In this document: positions 44,914 to 53,625 of the stretch, one piece after another
Numbering within the stretch: the stretch's first letter is position 1
How the letters are laid out: each line of letters starts with the position of its first letter
Assembly (NCBI GenBank): GCA_965220415.1
Contig: OZ244829.1
Coordinates: 3,286,001-3,350,000, forward strand
DNA: 64,000 nt
Origin: JAJDTR01 sp965220415
GTDB lineage: Bacteria; Poribacteria; WGA-4E; JAJDTR01
Direction: 5' to 3'
Made by a program: the position numbers and the translations under genes
The notes under the pieces: model-generated
The model's input: the letters and a program-made list of their open reading frames with translations, nothing else
Told to the model about the DNA's origin: nothing
Databases searched by the model: none

Positions 44914-45252
44914 CCACGCTACGAATGTTCTACAAAGTAACACTCCACATTGCACAGGATCTCTATGGGAGTTCTATCGCCTTCGTTATTCACTCAGTTG
45001 ATCACTCGCTATTCACTCGTTTGATCCTCTGGAGTGCGGAAATTTGGACATATCGTATTCTATTGATATTGAAGATTTCTATGGGAGCTCTATCGCATTC
45101 GCTATCCGCTCATTTGATCGCTCGCTATTCACTCGCTTAATCCTCTGGATCGAGGAAAGGGACTCTGACTAGTAAGTGTTACTTGCTGAAAGAATTATTC
45201 CGACAGGGATTATAGGGTGCTATCAAGTAACACTTTTTCAAATCCAGCAATA

Positions 45253-45548
45253 GAGCGAAAAACGAGTGTCATTTGATAATTCGCTATACACATTGCGCTC
45301 CGCTGGAGCGCGGAGATTGGACGCACCACGATTCTATTGACATTGCACTCCTCTGGAGTGAAACCATTCTACGAAGGAACGCTTTTCACGGCTAGTCATT
45401 GAGCGAAAAACGAGTGTCATTTGATAATTCGCTATACACATTGCGCTCCGCTGGAGCGCGGAGATTGGACGCATCACGATTCTATTGACATTGCACTCCT
45501 CTGGAGTGAAACCATTCTACGAAGGAACGCTTTTTCAAAATCTGTCAT
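45253..45548 (+). repeat. 148-bp tandem duplication inside an M1 cluster
   Basis: Two units, 45253-45400 and 45401-45548, begin GAGCGAAAAACGAGTGTCAT and are nearly identical (one visible change: CACCACG versus CATCACG). They hold a CTCCGCTGGAG and a CTCCTCTGGAG hairpin each. Confidence 0.75.
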
Positions 45549-45610
45549 AGAGCGAAAAATGAGTGTTGCTTGCTGAAAGAATTATTCCGACAGGGATAAT
45601 GGAGTGCTAT

Positions 45611-45827
45611 CAAGTAACACTCCACATTGCACAGGATCTCTATCGCACTCGCTATTCACTCGCTTGATCCTCTGGAGTGCAGACGCGAGGAGAAATCGTG
45701 TTCTATTGACATTGAAGATCCCTATCGCGTTCCTTATCCAGTCACTTGATCTCCGCTGGAGTGAAACCATTCTACGAAGGAACGCTTTTTCAAAACCTGT
45801 CATAGAGCGAAAAATGAGTGTTACTTG
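45611..45827 (+). repeat. M1 element with two S units
   Basis: Ends CAAGTAACACT and GTTACTTG. The first S (45634-45669) lies at the TGCAC|CCTCTGG boundary of the first hairpin. The second (45716-45751) lies at the second hairpin. An uninterrupted copy for comparison is at 26211-26359. Confidence 0.7.
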
Positions 45828-45882
45828 CTGAAAGAATTATTCCGATAGGAATAATGGGGTGCTACAAAGGTGGCAACTTGGG

Positions 45883-47490
45883 TTACATTATTCTGAACGC
45901 GTACAACTTCGCGTTGCTCATCAGGAACCTTAACCGGAAGGGTCGCCGAATGCTTGACAGGTCTCTGCCCTCCCACCGAACTTCGTGCGCGAGGCTGTCA
46001 TCGTCGATAGCATCACAGGTGGCGCCCGAATACCCCGATTGCACGTTTCCGTCCGCGTCGATCACCTCTACCTTAATCAGCCCATCGCCTGCGTCGGCGT
46101 TGATTTCCAAGCGGTTTCCCGTCGTCTCCAGCGGTACGGTCTCCACGATGCCGCGTTCGCCATCGGCTTGTAGAGCCACCAGCCGATCACGCTTCCAACT
46201 CGCTCTCGCAATCGTGAAGTGACGATTCTTAACCGGCGCACCGTGCCCGGTGTTCCCTGCGGTATAGTATGCGACTAGCTCGTCGTCGTGCATGGATGTG
46301 CCGAGGGCTGTCATGATTATCATTCCGCCGTCAATAGAGCCCTTGGGTCCCAAAGGGATAACCGGGCTTCTGTCTTCCGTGCGGTGCCAACTCCTGCCAT
46401 CGCGGCTATACACCAGTTGCGCTTCAATCGGCCCATCGTCGTTGGCGGCTCCGGGGCCTATGTAATCGAACACATGCAGAAACCCGAAGATAATATCGTT
46501 ATCGCCGTAGGTGAACGGCGCCATTCCGTAGAACTGCGTGCTGGGCGGATCTTGGTCGTCGGGATAGATGACCATTGTTTCCTCCCAGCGCTCCAAATCC
46601 CGTCCCCCGCTGATGAGTGTCGTGACAACCCGTTTTCGGCCGCGTTGTCCCTCGTGATTGATAAACTCGTAGCGCGGATCGTTTGACCGTATGATACTCC
46701 CTGCCACGTAGCGACCTAGCCCCGACACGTAACAGGCGTTGAAAGATCCCTCGTTACGTCTATCGGCAGAAGGCTGCGGTTCCGACCAATGAATGCCGTC
46801 GGGCGAATAACATATACGAATCTCCTCAAACCGTCTGATGAAACCGATTGCCTTGTAACGCTTTTGCGGGTCGGGCTCCTCCTCATCAAGAAAGACGCTG
46901 GCGCCGTGAAAATCGAGCATAATGTTGTTTTGAGTGTCCCCAACGATGTTCTCTCCGCTACCGGATAGGCGGCCGAAGTGGCATAGCCCTAAATCGGGCT
47001 TCTCCCAGTGGATGCCGTCCGTGCTCGTGGCGTACAGCGTTAGGTCTCGGTGGATATTGCCGCCGCCCGGGATTTCCAATTCCGGTATGGCGAAATCGTG
47101 CCGGTGGCTCATGCGACTCATGTACCACATGCGGTACAGGCCTTGGAGTGAGTCGAAAAACACGGTGCCGTAGACGTAGATGCGTTTTCCGACGCCATCG
47201 TCCTCCGGATGGTACGAAAACTCCCATGGGTGCTCGGGCGTCAACACCGGCTTATCCATCTTGGCCGCCTGCTGGACGCGGCGCACGACCCCTTCCTTAT
47301 GATGAATCAGAAGGTCGTCAACAAACAACTGCGTTTTAGTGTCAATCCTGAGGGGTTCACCGCCAATGACAGCGCTACCGCTTCCCATGCTCATCACGAC
47401 GCAACTAACAAGCAAGGACCATTTTAACCACAGTCGATGGGAGAGAGAAAGAATATTGGAACGTGTCTGAAAACTAGATGGTATGGACAT
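45883..47490 (-). CDS. Exported beta-propeller glycosidase-like protein with C-terminal LYAF module
   Basis: A 535-residue paralogue of 43235-44821. A hydrophobic segment (WSLLVSCVVMSMGSGSAVIG) ends near residue 45 and likely exports the protein. IDTKTQLFVDDLLIHHKEG near residue 55 is the family N-motif, followed by DGIHWEKP and DGIHWSEP blades. It ends FRLRFLMSNAKLYAFRIM. The first 10 codons (MSIPSSFQTR) are formed by the terminal sequence of an M4 element lying upstream. No ribosome site is visible. Confidence 0.7.
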   Translation of the reverse strand: MSIPSSFQTRSNILSLSHRLWLKWSLLVSCVVMSMGSGSAVIGGEPLRIDTKTQLFVDDLLIHHKEGVVRRVQQAAKMDKPVLTPEHPWEFSYHPEDDGVGKRIYVYGTVFFDSLQGLYRMWYMSRMSHRHDFAIPELEIPGGGNIHRDLTLYATSTDGIHWEKPDLGLCHFGRLSGSGENIVGDTQNNIMLDFHGASVFLDEEEPDPQKRYKAIGFIRRFEEIRICYSPDGIHWSEPQPSADRRNEGSFNACYVSGLGRYVAGSIIRSNDPRYEFINHEGQRGRKRVVTTLISGGRDLERWEETMVIYPDDQDPPSTQFYGMAPFTYGDNDIIFGFLHVFDYIGPGAANDDGPIEAQLVYSRDGRSWHRTEDRSPVIPLGPKGSIDGGMIIMTALGTSMHDDELVAYYTAGNTGHGAPVKNRHFTIARASWKRDRLVALQADGERGIVETVPLETTGNRLEINADAGDGLIKVEVIDADGNVQSGYSGATCDAIDDDSLAHEVRWEGRDLSSIRRPFRLRFLMSNAKLYAFRIM

Positions 47491-47570
47491 TTTTTTGGTC
47501 GTTGGAGCATTGTTACCTGTCGGCCCGCTGGGGTTTCTAGAGGCTGGTGCGCAGTGCGCACCCTACAATA
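47457..47570. repeat. M4 element fragment, left end
   Basis: It begins ACGTGTCTGAAAACTAGATG, close to the M4 left end, and includes the GGTGCGCAGTGCGCACC palindrome with CTAC. The right end is missing. It supplies the start of the gene at 45883-47490 on the other strand. Confidence 0.55.
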
Positions 47571-47708
47571 TATTCTCCTTAATCCTCGCACAATGGGTTG
47601 GGAGACCCAACCCCTACGAAGAATTCTGCGTCCGTGCAGCCCTCTTTATCGTATTCCTGCGATGAAACGTCATCAGAACCTCATCATTAGCCACTGACCA
47701 CCTTCTTC

Positions 47709-47907
47709 TATACCTTGCGTTGGGTACTATTGCGTTTTCTTTTCCAGTGATAGTTGTTTCTAATAGGACTTACGTAGCACCAGCAGGTCGGGAATCGGAG
47801 TTGCCTCGTACAAGAGTCGCGACTTGGAGATCGCGGGATCTCTATCGCACTCGCTATCCGCTCGTTTGATCCTACAGAAGACGCAATTTCTGACAGCGTG
47901 GAGTATA
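47709..47907 (+). repeat. M2 element with nested S unit, copy 2
   Basis: 199 bp from TATACCTTGCG to GTGGAGTATA, exactly 35 bp longer than copies 1 and 3. The extra 35 bp are the S unit at 47836-47871, which sits inside the REP: TTGGAGATCGC before it and CCTACAG after it. Confidence 0.78.
47836..47871 (+). repeat. S element inside REP of M2
   Basis: It begins GGATCTCTATCGC and ends CGTTTGATC. Compared with the empty copy at 51826-51989, one T between GATCGC and CCTACAG is replaced by a 36-nt unit. Confidence 0.75.
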
Positions 47908-47909
47908 CA

Positions 47910-48695
47910 TTACGCGTTCGCTGCCGGACGGTACTCCGGCAACACCTCAGGATAGCGTCTGCCCGAAGTCGTGCTGTACGTATCCGCATGAACAAAAGCG
48001 ATGCTGAAGGCGCGGCGTGGACGGTTTGTGGTGTTCACCAGGGACGAGTGCAACATATGATTTTTGAAGAGGACAACCTCGCCCTTCTCCATTTCCATGA
48101 AGACCCGCTTCTCCGGCGGCGCGTATTTCCGTATGGTCTCCTCCGTTTTGACCGACTCGAGCGGGCACTCCTTATGCGAGTACGGGATGACCATGAGACA
48201 ACCGTTTGTGCGGGTCTGCGGGTCGAGCGCCGTGTAGACCGTAATTTCTTCGGGAATGCTGAGGCTCCAACCCGAATCCTTGTGCCAATTCTTCGATATA
48301 CCGCCCTCGGCGGGTTTATTGAAGAACATTGCCCGGTAGACGCTCACCCTGTCCCCAATTTTCTTCCGGGTGATGTCTCTGAAAAGCGGATTCCGGATAT
48401 AGTCGAGAAACAGCGGATCCATCTCCAGTTCCTGAATCTTCCGATACTTCAACGAGCTGCCCTTGTGATTTCCGCTGAAATTTACCTTGTCGTGGTCATC
48501 CGACGCGGAGGGACAGAGTTGCATCTGCATGCCTTCGTAGCGGATGTCCCCGAGCATGATCTGGTCGATTCGTTCGCAGAGCGCGTCAACCTGTCCTTCC
48601 GGTGCTACCACACCCAGCCGCACATAACCGACATTCTCGAACTCCTGCCATTCGGCTTCGGTTAGCGTCGTGCTCTGTCTCAGGTTTGTATTCAT
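47910..48695 (-). CDS. Phytanoyl-CoA dioxygenase (PhyH) family protein
   Basis: A 261-residue protein. The metal motif HKD is in KNWHKDSGW near residue 134, the conserved strand in MVIPYSHKECP, and the distal His/Arg region in HSSLVNTTNRPRRAFSIAFV. It is only distantly similar to the other PhyH proteins here. An AGGAG box lies about 13 bp upstream of the ATG. The M2 element lies 2 bp beyond its stop codon. Confidence 0.86.
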   Translation of the reverse strand: MNTNLRQSTTLTEAEWQEFENVGYVRLGVVAPEGQVDALCERIDQIMLGDIRYEGMQMQLCPSASDDHDKVNFSGNHKGSSLKYRKIQELEMDPLFLDYIRNPLFRDITRKKIGDRVSVYRAMFFNKPAEGGISKNWHKDSGWSLSIPEEITVYTALDPQTRTNGCLMVIPYSHKECPLESVKTEETIRKYAPPEKRVFMEMEKGEVVLFKNHMLHSSLVNTTNRPRRAFSIAFVHADTYSTTSGRRYPEVLPEYRPAANA

Positions 48696-49498
48696 GGTTG
48701 TTACGAGCCTCTCCTATTTGTGCCAAATACGGGATCTCAAGTATTCTATAGTGTGTTGAACAGACACCCCGCACCGGCGCTCCCGTCATTGGACTTCGCT
48801 TCGTCGCAAATATAACTATCACTTTCAGATTCGAATCATGTATACTGTAGAAAGGATTTCCGAGTTACGACTGTCGCGAGTGGGAAAAGATTACTATCGT
48901 CTTCGCTATCCGCTCAGTTGATCGCTCCGACAACTGGTGTTATTGGTACAAACAAACCGTGTCCTGATAATAGACATCTTTCCAAAATAATGTCAGTTGT
49001 TTCGGGCTTCTTTCACAGCGTTGAGTGACAAAAGGAGCAAATGTACAGTCAAGAAATTGAGGGAATGTAATTGTATGCTTGTTTAGCTGCTTGTCAGCTC
49101 TCTTCCCTGCTCCGAGCCTCTGTATCTCGTGATTTAATTGACGCAAGCTGTTACCTGTCGCCCCGCTGGGGCTTTGGTGAGAGTGTATCCGGTGTTGCTA
49201 TACACCTGCCGCCCCGCTGGGGCTATGTGAGTTAATTCGATAAAGCCTTAAACACACCGTTCCGCTGGATTGAAAGGTCAATGGCTTCAATTTTAGCTTT
49301 AAATCCATGGACTATCAATCGGCAGCAACTCGGGTTAATTAGGGAAGATGTCTAATAATCGCACTATTTCGTATCGTCAAAATATACCGTCGGGATTCTA
49401 GCAAACTTTCAAATTCGGATCAATACAAATCGTCCGAAAACCCATCTCATCTGTTTCTTGTGGAGTATGTAAAACCTTAATACGGAGGTGCAGATCTT
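48696..49498. other. Gene-free stretch between divergent genes
   Basis: It holds an S unit inside a REP remnant (TCGCGAGTGGG, then 48889-48923, then GCTCCGACA) and two CCGCCCCGCTGGGGC hairpins (about 49155 and 49215). No coding sequence is convincing. Promoters for the PhyH gene and the oxidoreductase pair should lie here but are not recognisable. Confidence 0.55.
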
Positions 49499-50461
49499 TT
49501 GACAACCCGATTAGCCCTGATTGGCGGTGGAGAAATCGCCGCCTCTTACACGACGGTGGCACCGCGTTTCACGAATGCGGCGTTTGTAGCGGTAGTCGAT
49601 CCGCAGCCGGATCGCGCCCAAGCTGCTGCCGACTCGCTCGGCGCGTCGATTTCGGCAAATTCGCTTGAGAAATTGTTGGAGAGCGGCGCGGATGCGTTCG
49701 ATGCCGTGATAATCTCCGAATCCAACCATGCCAGAAACAGCCTAGCCTTGCAAGCGGCGGAGGCAGGCAAACATGTACTGACCGCCTCGCCTCTCGCGCC
49801 GTCCGTGGAGGATGCGGAAAGGGTCGTTGACGCATGCCGGTCTGCCGACGTGCGGCTCATGGCGAGCAGCTCCTTGCGGTTTATGCCGTCTCACCAAGCG
49901 GTGAAAAGCGCGTTGGCGGAGGGCAAGTTGGGCGAGCCAGGGTTGCTGCGTATGCACCGGTGGTCGCAGCCTTCAGGTCCACATAGCGCCGATGACATCG
50001 TGTTGGAAGGGGCTGTTTTGGGAATCGATCTTGCCATCTGGCTGTTTGGCGGGTCGCCCACCGAGGTCTATGCGGTAGGACGCCCGGGTTACGTCCAGGT
50101 GCATCTCGGCTTTTCTGACGGCGGAATGGCTCTGATAGACGAGGCATGCACACTTCCAGACGGCGACGGCTACCTCTCGCTGTCCCTCATCGGATCGACC
50201 GGCGCCGCTTATGCGGACGACCATCATAACCGCAACCTCGTGTTCCGAGGCGGCGATCCGAGCGCTATCGACACCAGTCAAGGCTCAGCCGCGCTGACGG
50301 CTCAGCTTGAGGAATTTGTGTCCGCGGTTGAGGAGGGGCGCGAGCCGGCGGCGAGCGGCGCGGAAAACCGAACCGCGCTCCAAGTCGCCGAAGCCGCCGT
50401 GACCTCGCTTCAATCGCAGCAGGCTCTACGTTTGAACGGAGGTAGCTATGAACTCGCCTAA
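49499..50461 (+). CDS. Gfo/Idh/MocA family oxidoreductase, short form
   Basis: A 320-residue protein starting with TTG at 49499, about 9 bp after GGAGGTG. The Rossmann fold has LIGGGEIA near residue 8. The catalytic motif position reads TASPLAPS instead of EKP, so the usual Lys is missing, which may affect catalysis. The C-terminal domain is typical. The last 14 bp overlap the start of the next oxidoreductase, so the two are translationally coupled and may form a heteromer. A 3' remnant of this gene also lies at 51611-51825. Confidence 0.84.
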   Translation: MTTRLALIGGGEIAASYTTVAPRFTNAAFVAVVDPQPDRAQAAADSLGASISANSLEKLLESGADAFDAVIISESNHARNSLALQAAEAGKHVLTASPLAPSVEDAERVVDACRSADVRLMASSSLRFMPSHQAVKSALAEGKLGEPGLLRMHRWSQPSGPHSADDIVLEGAVLGIDLAIWLFGGSPTEVYAVGRPGYVQVHLGFSDGGMALIDEACTLPDGDGYLSLSLIGSTGAAYADDHHNRNLVFRGGDPSAIDTSQGSAALTAQLEEFVSAVEEGREPAASGAENRTALQVAEAAVTSLQSQQALRLNGGSYELA

Positions 50462-51548
50462 ATTTCGATTTGCCTCGCTAAGCGTCGTCAAACACGCCTA
50501 TCTCAACGTCGCGATGGCGGCGCACCCCCGTTTCGAGCCTGTGGTCGTCGCCGACGATGCCGATCAACCGGACTGGGTGCATGAACGCAACCAAGAATTC
50601 GCGGACGAGTACAATATTCCCTATGTGCGCGATGTCGAACGCGCAATCGCCGATTATGACGTGCAGGTCGCCGTGGTAAACTCGGAGGCGGAACGCCACT
50701 GCGGTTTGAGCGTGCGTGCCGCCGACGCCGGGTTGCATATCGTGCAGGATAAACCGATGTCGAACCGTGTGTCCGAGTGCGACCGCGTGGTTGAGGCGGT
50801 CGAGCGCAACGGCGTGAAGTTCCTGCTCTGGAATCGCAACTGTCTGCCGGCGCTCATCCAAGCCAAGCAGGTGATGGAGAGTGGTAGGATAGGCGAACCC
50901 TATGCCGTGCATGCCGATTTCTATTTCGCCAAGGACGCGGGACCTCCAAAAGATCCGAACCAACCCAAAAAGCCGCCCATCAACTGGCTGGAACGGCAGA
51001 TGGAAGCTCATGCGGACGGATCCGATGGCGGCGTGGGCGTCGACCCCATGGGCGAACTGAAGATTGAGGGCATTTATCCGCTCGCCTACATACGCATGTT
51101 GACCGGGGCGGAGGTTCAACAGGTATTCGCGCGTACTACCGCGCACTTCCACCAAGCCTGCGTCGACAACGACATTGAGGACTTGGCGACTGTCACGCTG
51201 GAGATGGAACGGGATATCCTCGGAACGCTGTGCATCGGACGCATCGGCGCCGCCAGCCACCCAGACATCGGCGAGATTAAGATTCATGTGCTCGGCTCGG
51301 AGGGGGCGCTCGTTATCAGCGAGGCGCGTCCGGAGATTAGCGTCTACTATCGGGGTCAACCGGCGACCGAATATCCGCATCAACGAATCGCGGACGACAA
51401 CAACTTCCAGCTCCCCGAGAACTTCGCTCAGGCGATTGACACGGATGGCGACACCATGTTGAACGCGCGAGCCGGACGCGCCATCTGCGCCACCGTGCAA
51501 GCGGCTATCGACTCCGGTCGTTCCGGCACGCCGGTCGAGGTGCCGTAG
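50448..51548 (+). CDS. Gfo/Idh/MocA family oxidoreductase, long form
   Basis: A 366-residue protein. The ATG at 50448 has GGAGG 5 bp upstream and overlaps the end of the previous gene. The DKPMS motif near residue 102 carries the conserved Lys, and the NAD-binding N-terminus is atypical (ASLSVVKHAYL rather than GxGxxG). The last residues, GTPVEVP, end the family domain. It is about 80% identical to 51993-53141, pointing to a recent tandem duplication. Confidence 0.86.
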   Translation: MNSPKFRFASLSVVKHAYLNVAMAAHPRFEPVVVADDADQPDWVHERNQEFADEYNIPYVRDVERAIADYDVQVAVVNSEAERHCGLSVRAADAGLHIVQDKPMSNRVSECDRVVEAVERNGVKFLLWNRNCLPALIQAKQVMESGRIGEPYAVHADFYFAKDAGPPKDPNQPKKPPINWLERQMEAHADGSDGGVGVDPMGELKIEGIYPLAYIRMLTGAEVQQVFARTTAHFHQACVDNDIEDLATVTLEMERDILGTLCIGRIGAASHPDIGEIKIHVLGSEGALVISEARPEISVYYRGQPATEYPHQRIADDNNFQLPENFAQAIDTDGDTMLNARAGRAICATVQAAIDSGRSGTPVEVP

Positions 51549-51610
51549 GGTCGTGGCGGACACCCAATCGGTTGTCGTTGGGAATGCGAAGATTCGCCGA
51601 GGAGAAGGTG

Positions 51611-51825
51611 ACTCGAAACCTCGTGCGCCAAGGCGGGGATCCGAGCGCCATCGACACCGGATAGGAATCTACCGCACTGACGGCTCAGCCAGAGCAATTT
51701 GCGACCGCGGTTGAGGAGGGGTGTGAGCCTGCGGCGAGCGGTACCCCAGAATCGAACCGCGCTGCACGTTGCCGAAGCCGCCGTGACTTCGCTCCAGTCC
51801 CGGCAGGCTCTAGATTGAATGGAGG
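51611..51825 (+). pseudogene. 3' remnant of the short Gfo/Idh/MocA gene
   Basis: About 215 bp align with the 3' end of 49499-50461: ATCCGAGCGC...ATCGACACC, GACGGCTCAGC, then CAGGCTCTA...GGAGGTA. Frame-breaking changes and a TAG codon are present. It stands in the same position relative to the next long-form gene as the intact short form does at 50448, so the two-gene unit was duplicated and the upstream gene of copy 2 decayed. Confidence 0.8.
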
Positions 51826-51989
51826 TATACCTTGCGCTGCGTATTATTGCGCTTTCTTTTCCAGTAATAATTGTTTCTAATAGGACTTACGTAGCACCAG
51901 TAGGTCGGGAATCGGAGTTCCCTTGTACAAGGGTCGCGACCTGGAGATCGCTCCTACAGAAGACGCAATTTCTGACAGTGCGGAGTATA
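51826..51989 (+). repeat. M2 element (TA-flanked), copy 3
   Basis: A 164-bp element inserted between GGAGG and GCTATGAAC of the duplicated oxidoreductase. The intact sequence at 50440-50454 reads GGAGGTAGCTATGAAC, so the element lies in TA and duplicates TA. Ends TACCTTGCG and CGGAGTA are imperfect inverted repeats. It contains a REP (about 51934-51958). Confidence 0.8.
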
Positions 51990-51992
51990 GCT

Positions 51993-53141
51993 ATGAACTC
52001 GCCTAAATTTCGATTTGCCGCGCTAAGCGTGGTCAAGCACGACTATGTCCCCATCGGGATAGCGGCGCACCCCCGTTTCGAGCCTGTGGTCGTAGCCGAC
52101 GACGCCGATCAGCCGGACTGGGTGCATGAACGCAACCAGAGATTCGCGGACGACTATGCCGTCCCCTATGTCAGGGACGTGGAGCGCGCCATCGCGGATT
52201 ATGACGTGCAGGTCGCCGTGATTTGTTCTCAGCCGGAGCGTCACTGCGAACTGAGTGTGCGCGCCGCCGATGCGGGGTTGCACATTTTACAGGATAAACC
52301 GATGTCCAACCGCGTTTCCGAGTGTGACCGGGTCGTCGAGGCGGTGGAGCGCAACGGCGTGAAGTTCCTTCTCTGGAATGGCAACTTTCAGCCCACGCTA
52401 ACGCAAGCTAAGCAGGTGTTGGAGAGCGGTGAGATAGGCGAACTCTACGCCATCCATTCCGATTTCTATTTCACCAAGGACAAGGGGCCTCCAAAGGATC
52501 CGAACCGGCCGAAAAAGCCGTCCGTGAACCGATTGGACCGGCAAAAGAAGGCGCAAGCGGACGGCCCCGATGTCGAAGTCCGCGTCGGCGAACTGGGCGA
52601 ACTGAATGTTGAGGGTATCTATCCGCTCGCCTACATACGCATGCTGACCGGCGTGGGTGTGCGACAGGTTTTCGCGCGCACAACCGCGCACTTCCATCAA
52701 ATCTGCGTTGACGACGACATCGAGGACTTGGCGACCGTCACGCTGGAGATGGATCAGGGCATCCTCGGAACGCTGTGCATCGGACGCATCGGCGCCGCCA
52801 GCCACTCGGACCTCGGCGATATTAAGGTTCATGTGCTGGGATCGAAGGGAGCGCTCGTCATCAACGAGACGCGCCCCGAGATTCGTGTCTACTACCGGGG
52901 GCAACCGACGACCGAGCGTCCGAATAAAGGCGTCGGCCGCGACAGTCACTACCAGCTCGCCGAAAATTTCGCTCAGGCGATAGACACGGATGGCGACACT
53001 ATCGTGAACGCTCAAGCCGGGCGCGACATCTGCGCCACCGTCCAAGCCGCCATTGCGTCGGGGCGTTCCGGTACTCCGGTTAAAGTGTCGTCGATATGTA
53101 GGGTGGGATTAAGGGAGATCGAACGAACGATTAGGGAGTAG
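51993..53141 (+). CDS. Gfo/Idh/MocA family oxidoreductase, long form, duplicate
   Basis: A 382-residue protein. The start ATG at 51993 aligns with the paralogue's start; upstream in-frame codons are repeat DNA. DKPMS carries the conserved Lys. The C-terminus continues about 16 residues beyond the paralogue's end (VSSICRVGLREIERTIRE) because the frame runs into a GTAGGGTGGGAT repeat. The end of the inserted M2 element (GCGGAG) now serves as its ribosome site. Confidence 0.85.
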   Translation: MNSPKFRFAALSVVKHDYVPIGIAAHPRFEPVVVADDADQPDWVHERNQRFADDYAVPYVRDVERAIADYDVQVAVICSQPERHCELSVRAADAGLHILQDKPMSNRVSECDRVVEAVERNGVKFLLWNGNFQPTLTQAKQVLESGEIGELYAIHSDFYFTKDKGPPKDPNRPKKPSVNRLDRQKKAQADGPDVEVRVGELGELNVEGIYPLAYIRMLTGVGVRQVFARTTAHFHQICVDDDIEDLATVTLEMDQGILGTLCIGRIGAASHSDLGDIKVHVLGSKGALVINETRPEIRVYYRGQPTTERPNKGVGRDSHYQLAENFAQAIDTDGDTIVNAQAGRDICATVQAAIASGRSGTPVKVSSICRVGLREIERTIRE

Positions 53142-53247
53142 GATTATCTATATCGCGCGGGATTTACTATTGGGATTCACTGGCTTGATCTCAGTTGATC
53201 GATAGTAGATCCTATTGCGCCTACCGCATCACGCCGAACTTGTTGGC
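53142..53247. repeat. S-type units
   Basis: GGATTATCTATATCGCGCGG, a second GGATTTACTATTGGG segment and CTTGATCTCAGTTGATCG form a composite S-like stretch between convergent genes. Confidence 0.5.
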
Positions 53248-53625
53248 TCAGGCTTCCATGATAGAAACGTCATACTTCTTGATTTGCTCATCCCCGGTAA
53301 CGAGCGTAAAACCTTCAACCTTCGCCTGCGCGATTAGCAAGCGATCAAAAGGGTCGTTATGATGATTCGGGAGATCTGCAACGGCTAGCGCGTGAGGAAT
53401 CGTTATCGGCAGCGGTTGAAATCGATTGGCTGTTAGAGCGGCTTCCAAATTGGACGGTATATCAAGCTTGCCCAGCGCGTTTTTAATTGCTATTTCCCAC
53501 GCGGCGGCGGCACTGACAAACACGAGATTCCTTCCATCTGAAATCGCCGCACGTACTGTTTGGGAAAGCGTCGTGTCATCGGCGAGCCACCATAGCAGCA
53601 CGTGTGTATCGAGCGAAAGAACCAT
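53248..53625 (-). CDS. PIN-domain toxin, VapC type
   Basis: A 125-residue PIN-domain protein with a conserved first Asp in SLDTHVLLWWL, Glu in SAAAAWEIAIK, and DPFDRLLIAQA and TGDEQIKKY near the C-terminus. VapC-type toxins are Mg-dependent RNases; many cut tRNA. Its ATG overlaps the antitoxin stop by 1 bp. It is the toxin of a type II pair. Confidence 0.9.
   Translation of the reverse strand: MVLSLDTHVLLWWLADDTTLSQTVRAAISDGRNLVFVSAAAAWEIAIKNALGKLDIPSNLEAALTANRFQPLPITIPHALAVADLPNHHNDPFDRLLIAQAKVEGFTLVTGDEQIKKYDVSIMEA

Larger units (their letters stand above)
44918..45882. other. Cluster of M1 elements with S units and a 148-bp duplication
   Basis: Three M1 elements or parts stand in a row: 44933-45186 (two S units, 44957-45026 and 45072-45142), 45225-45600 (with a 148-bp tandem duplication) and 45611-45827 (two S units, 45634-45669 and 45716-45751). 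No gene is seen. It separates two propeller paralogues. Confidence 0.7.

Noticed and set aside
50478..51563. Open frame of 361 codons on the - strand
   Set aside because: It lies opposite the Gfo/Idh/MocA gene at 50448-51548, a high-GC codon-position shadow.
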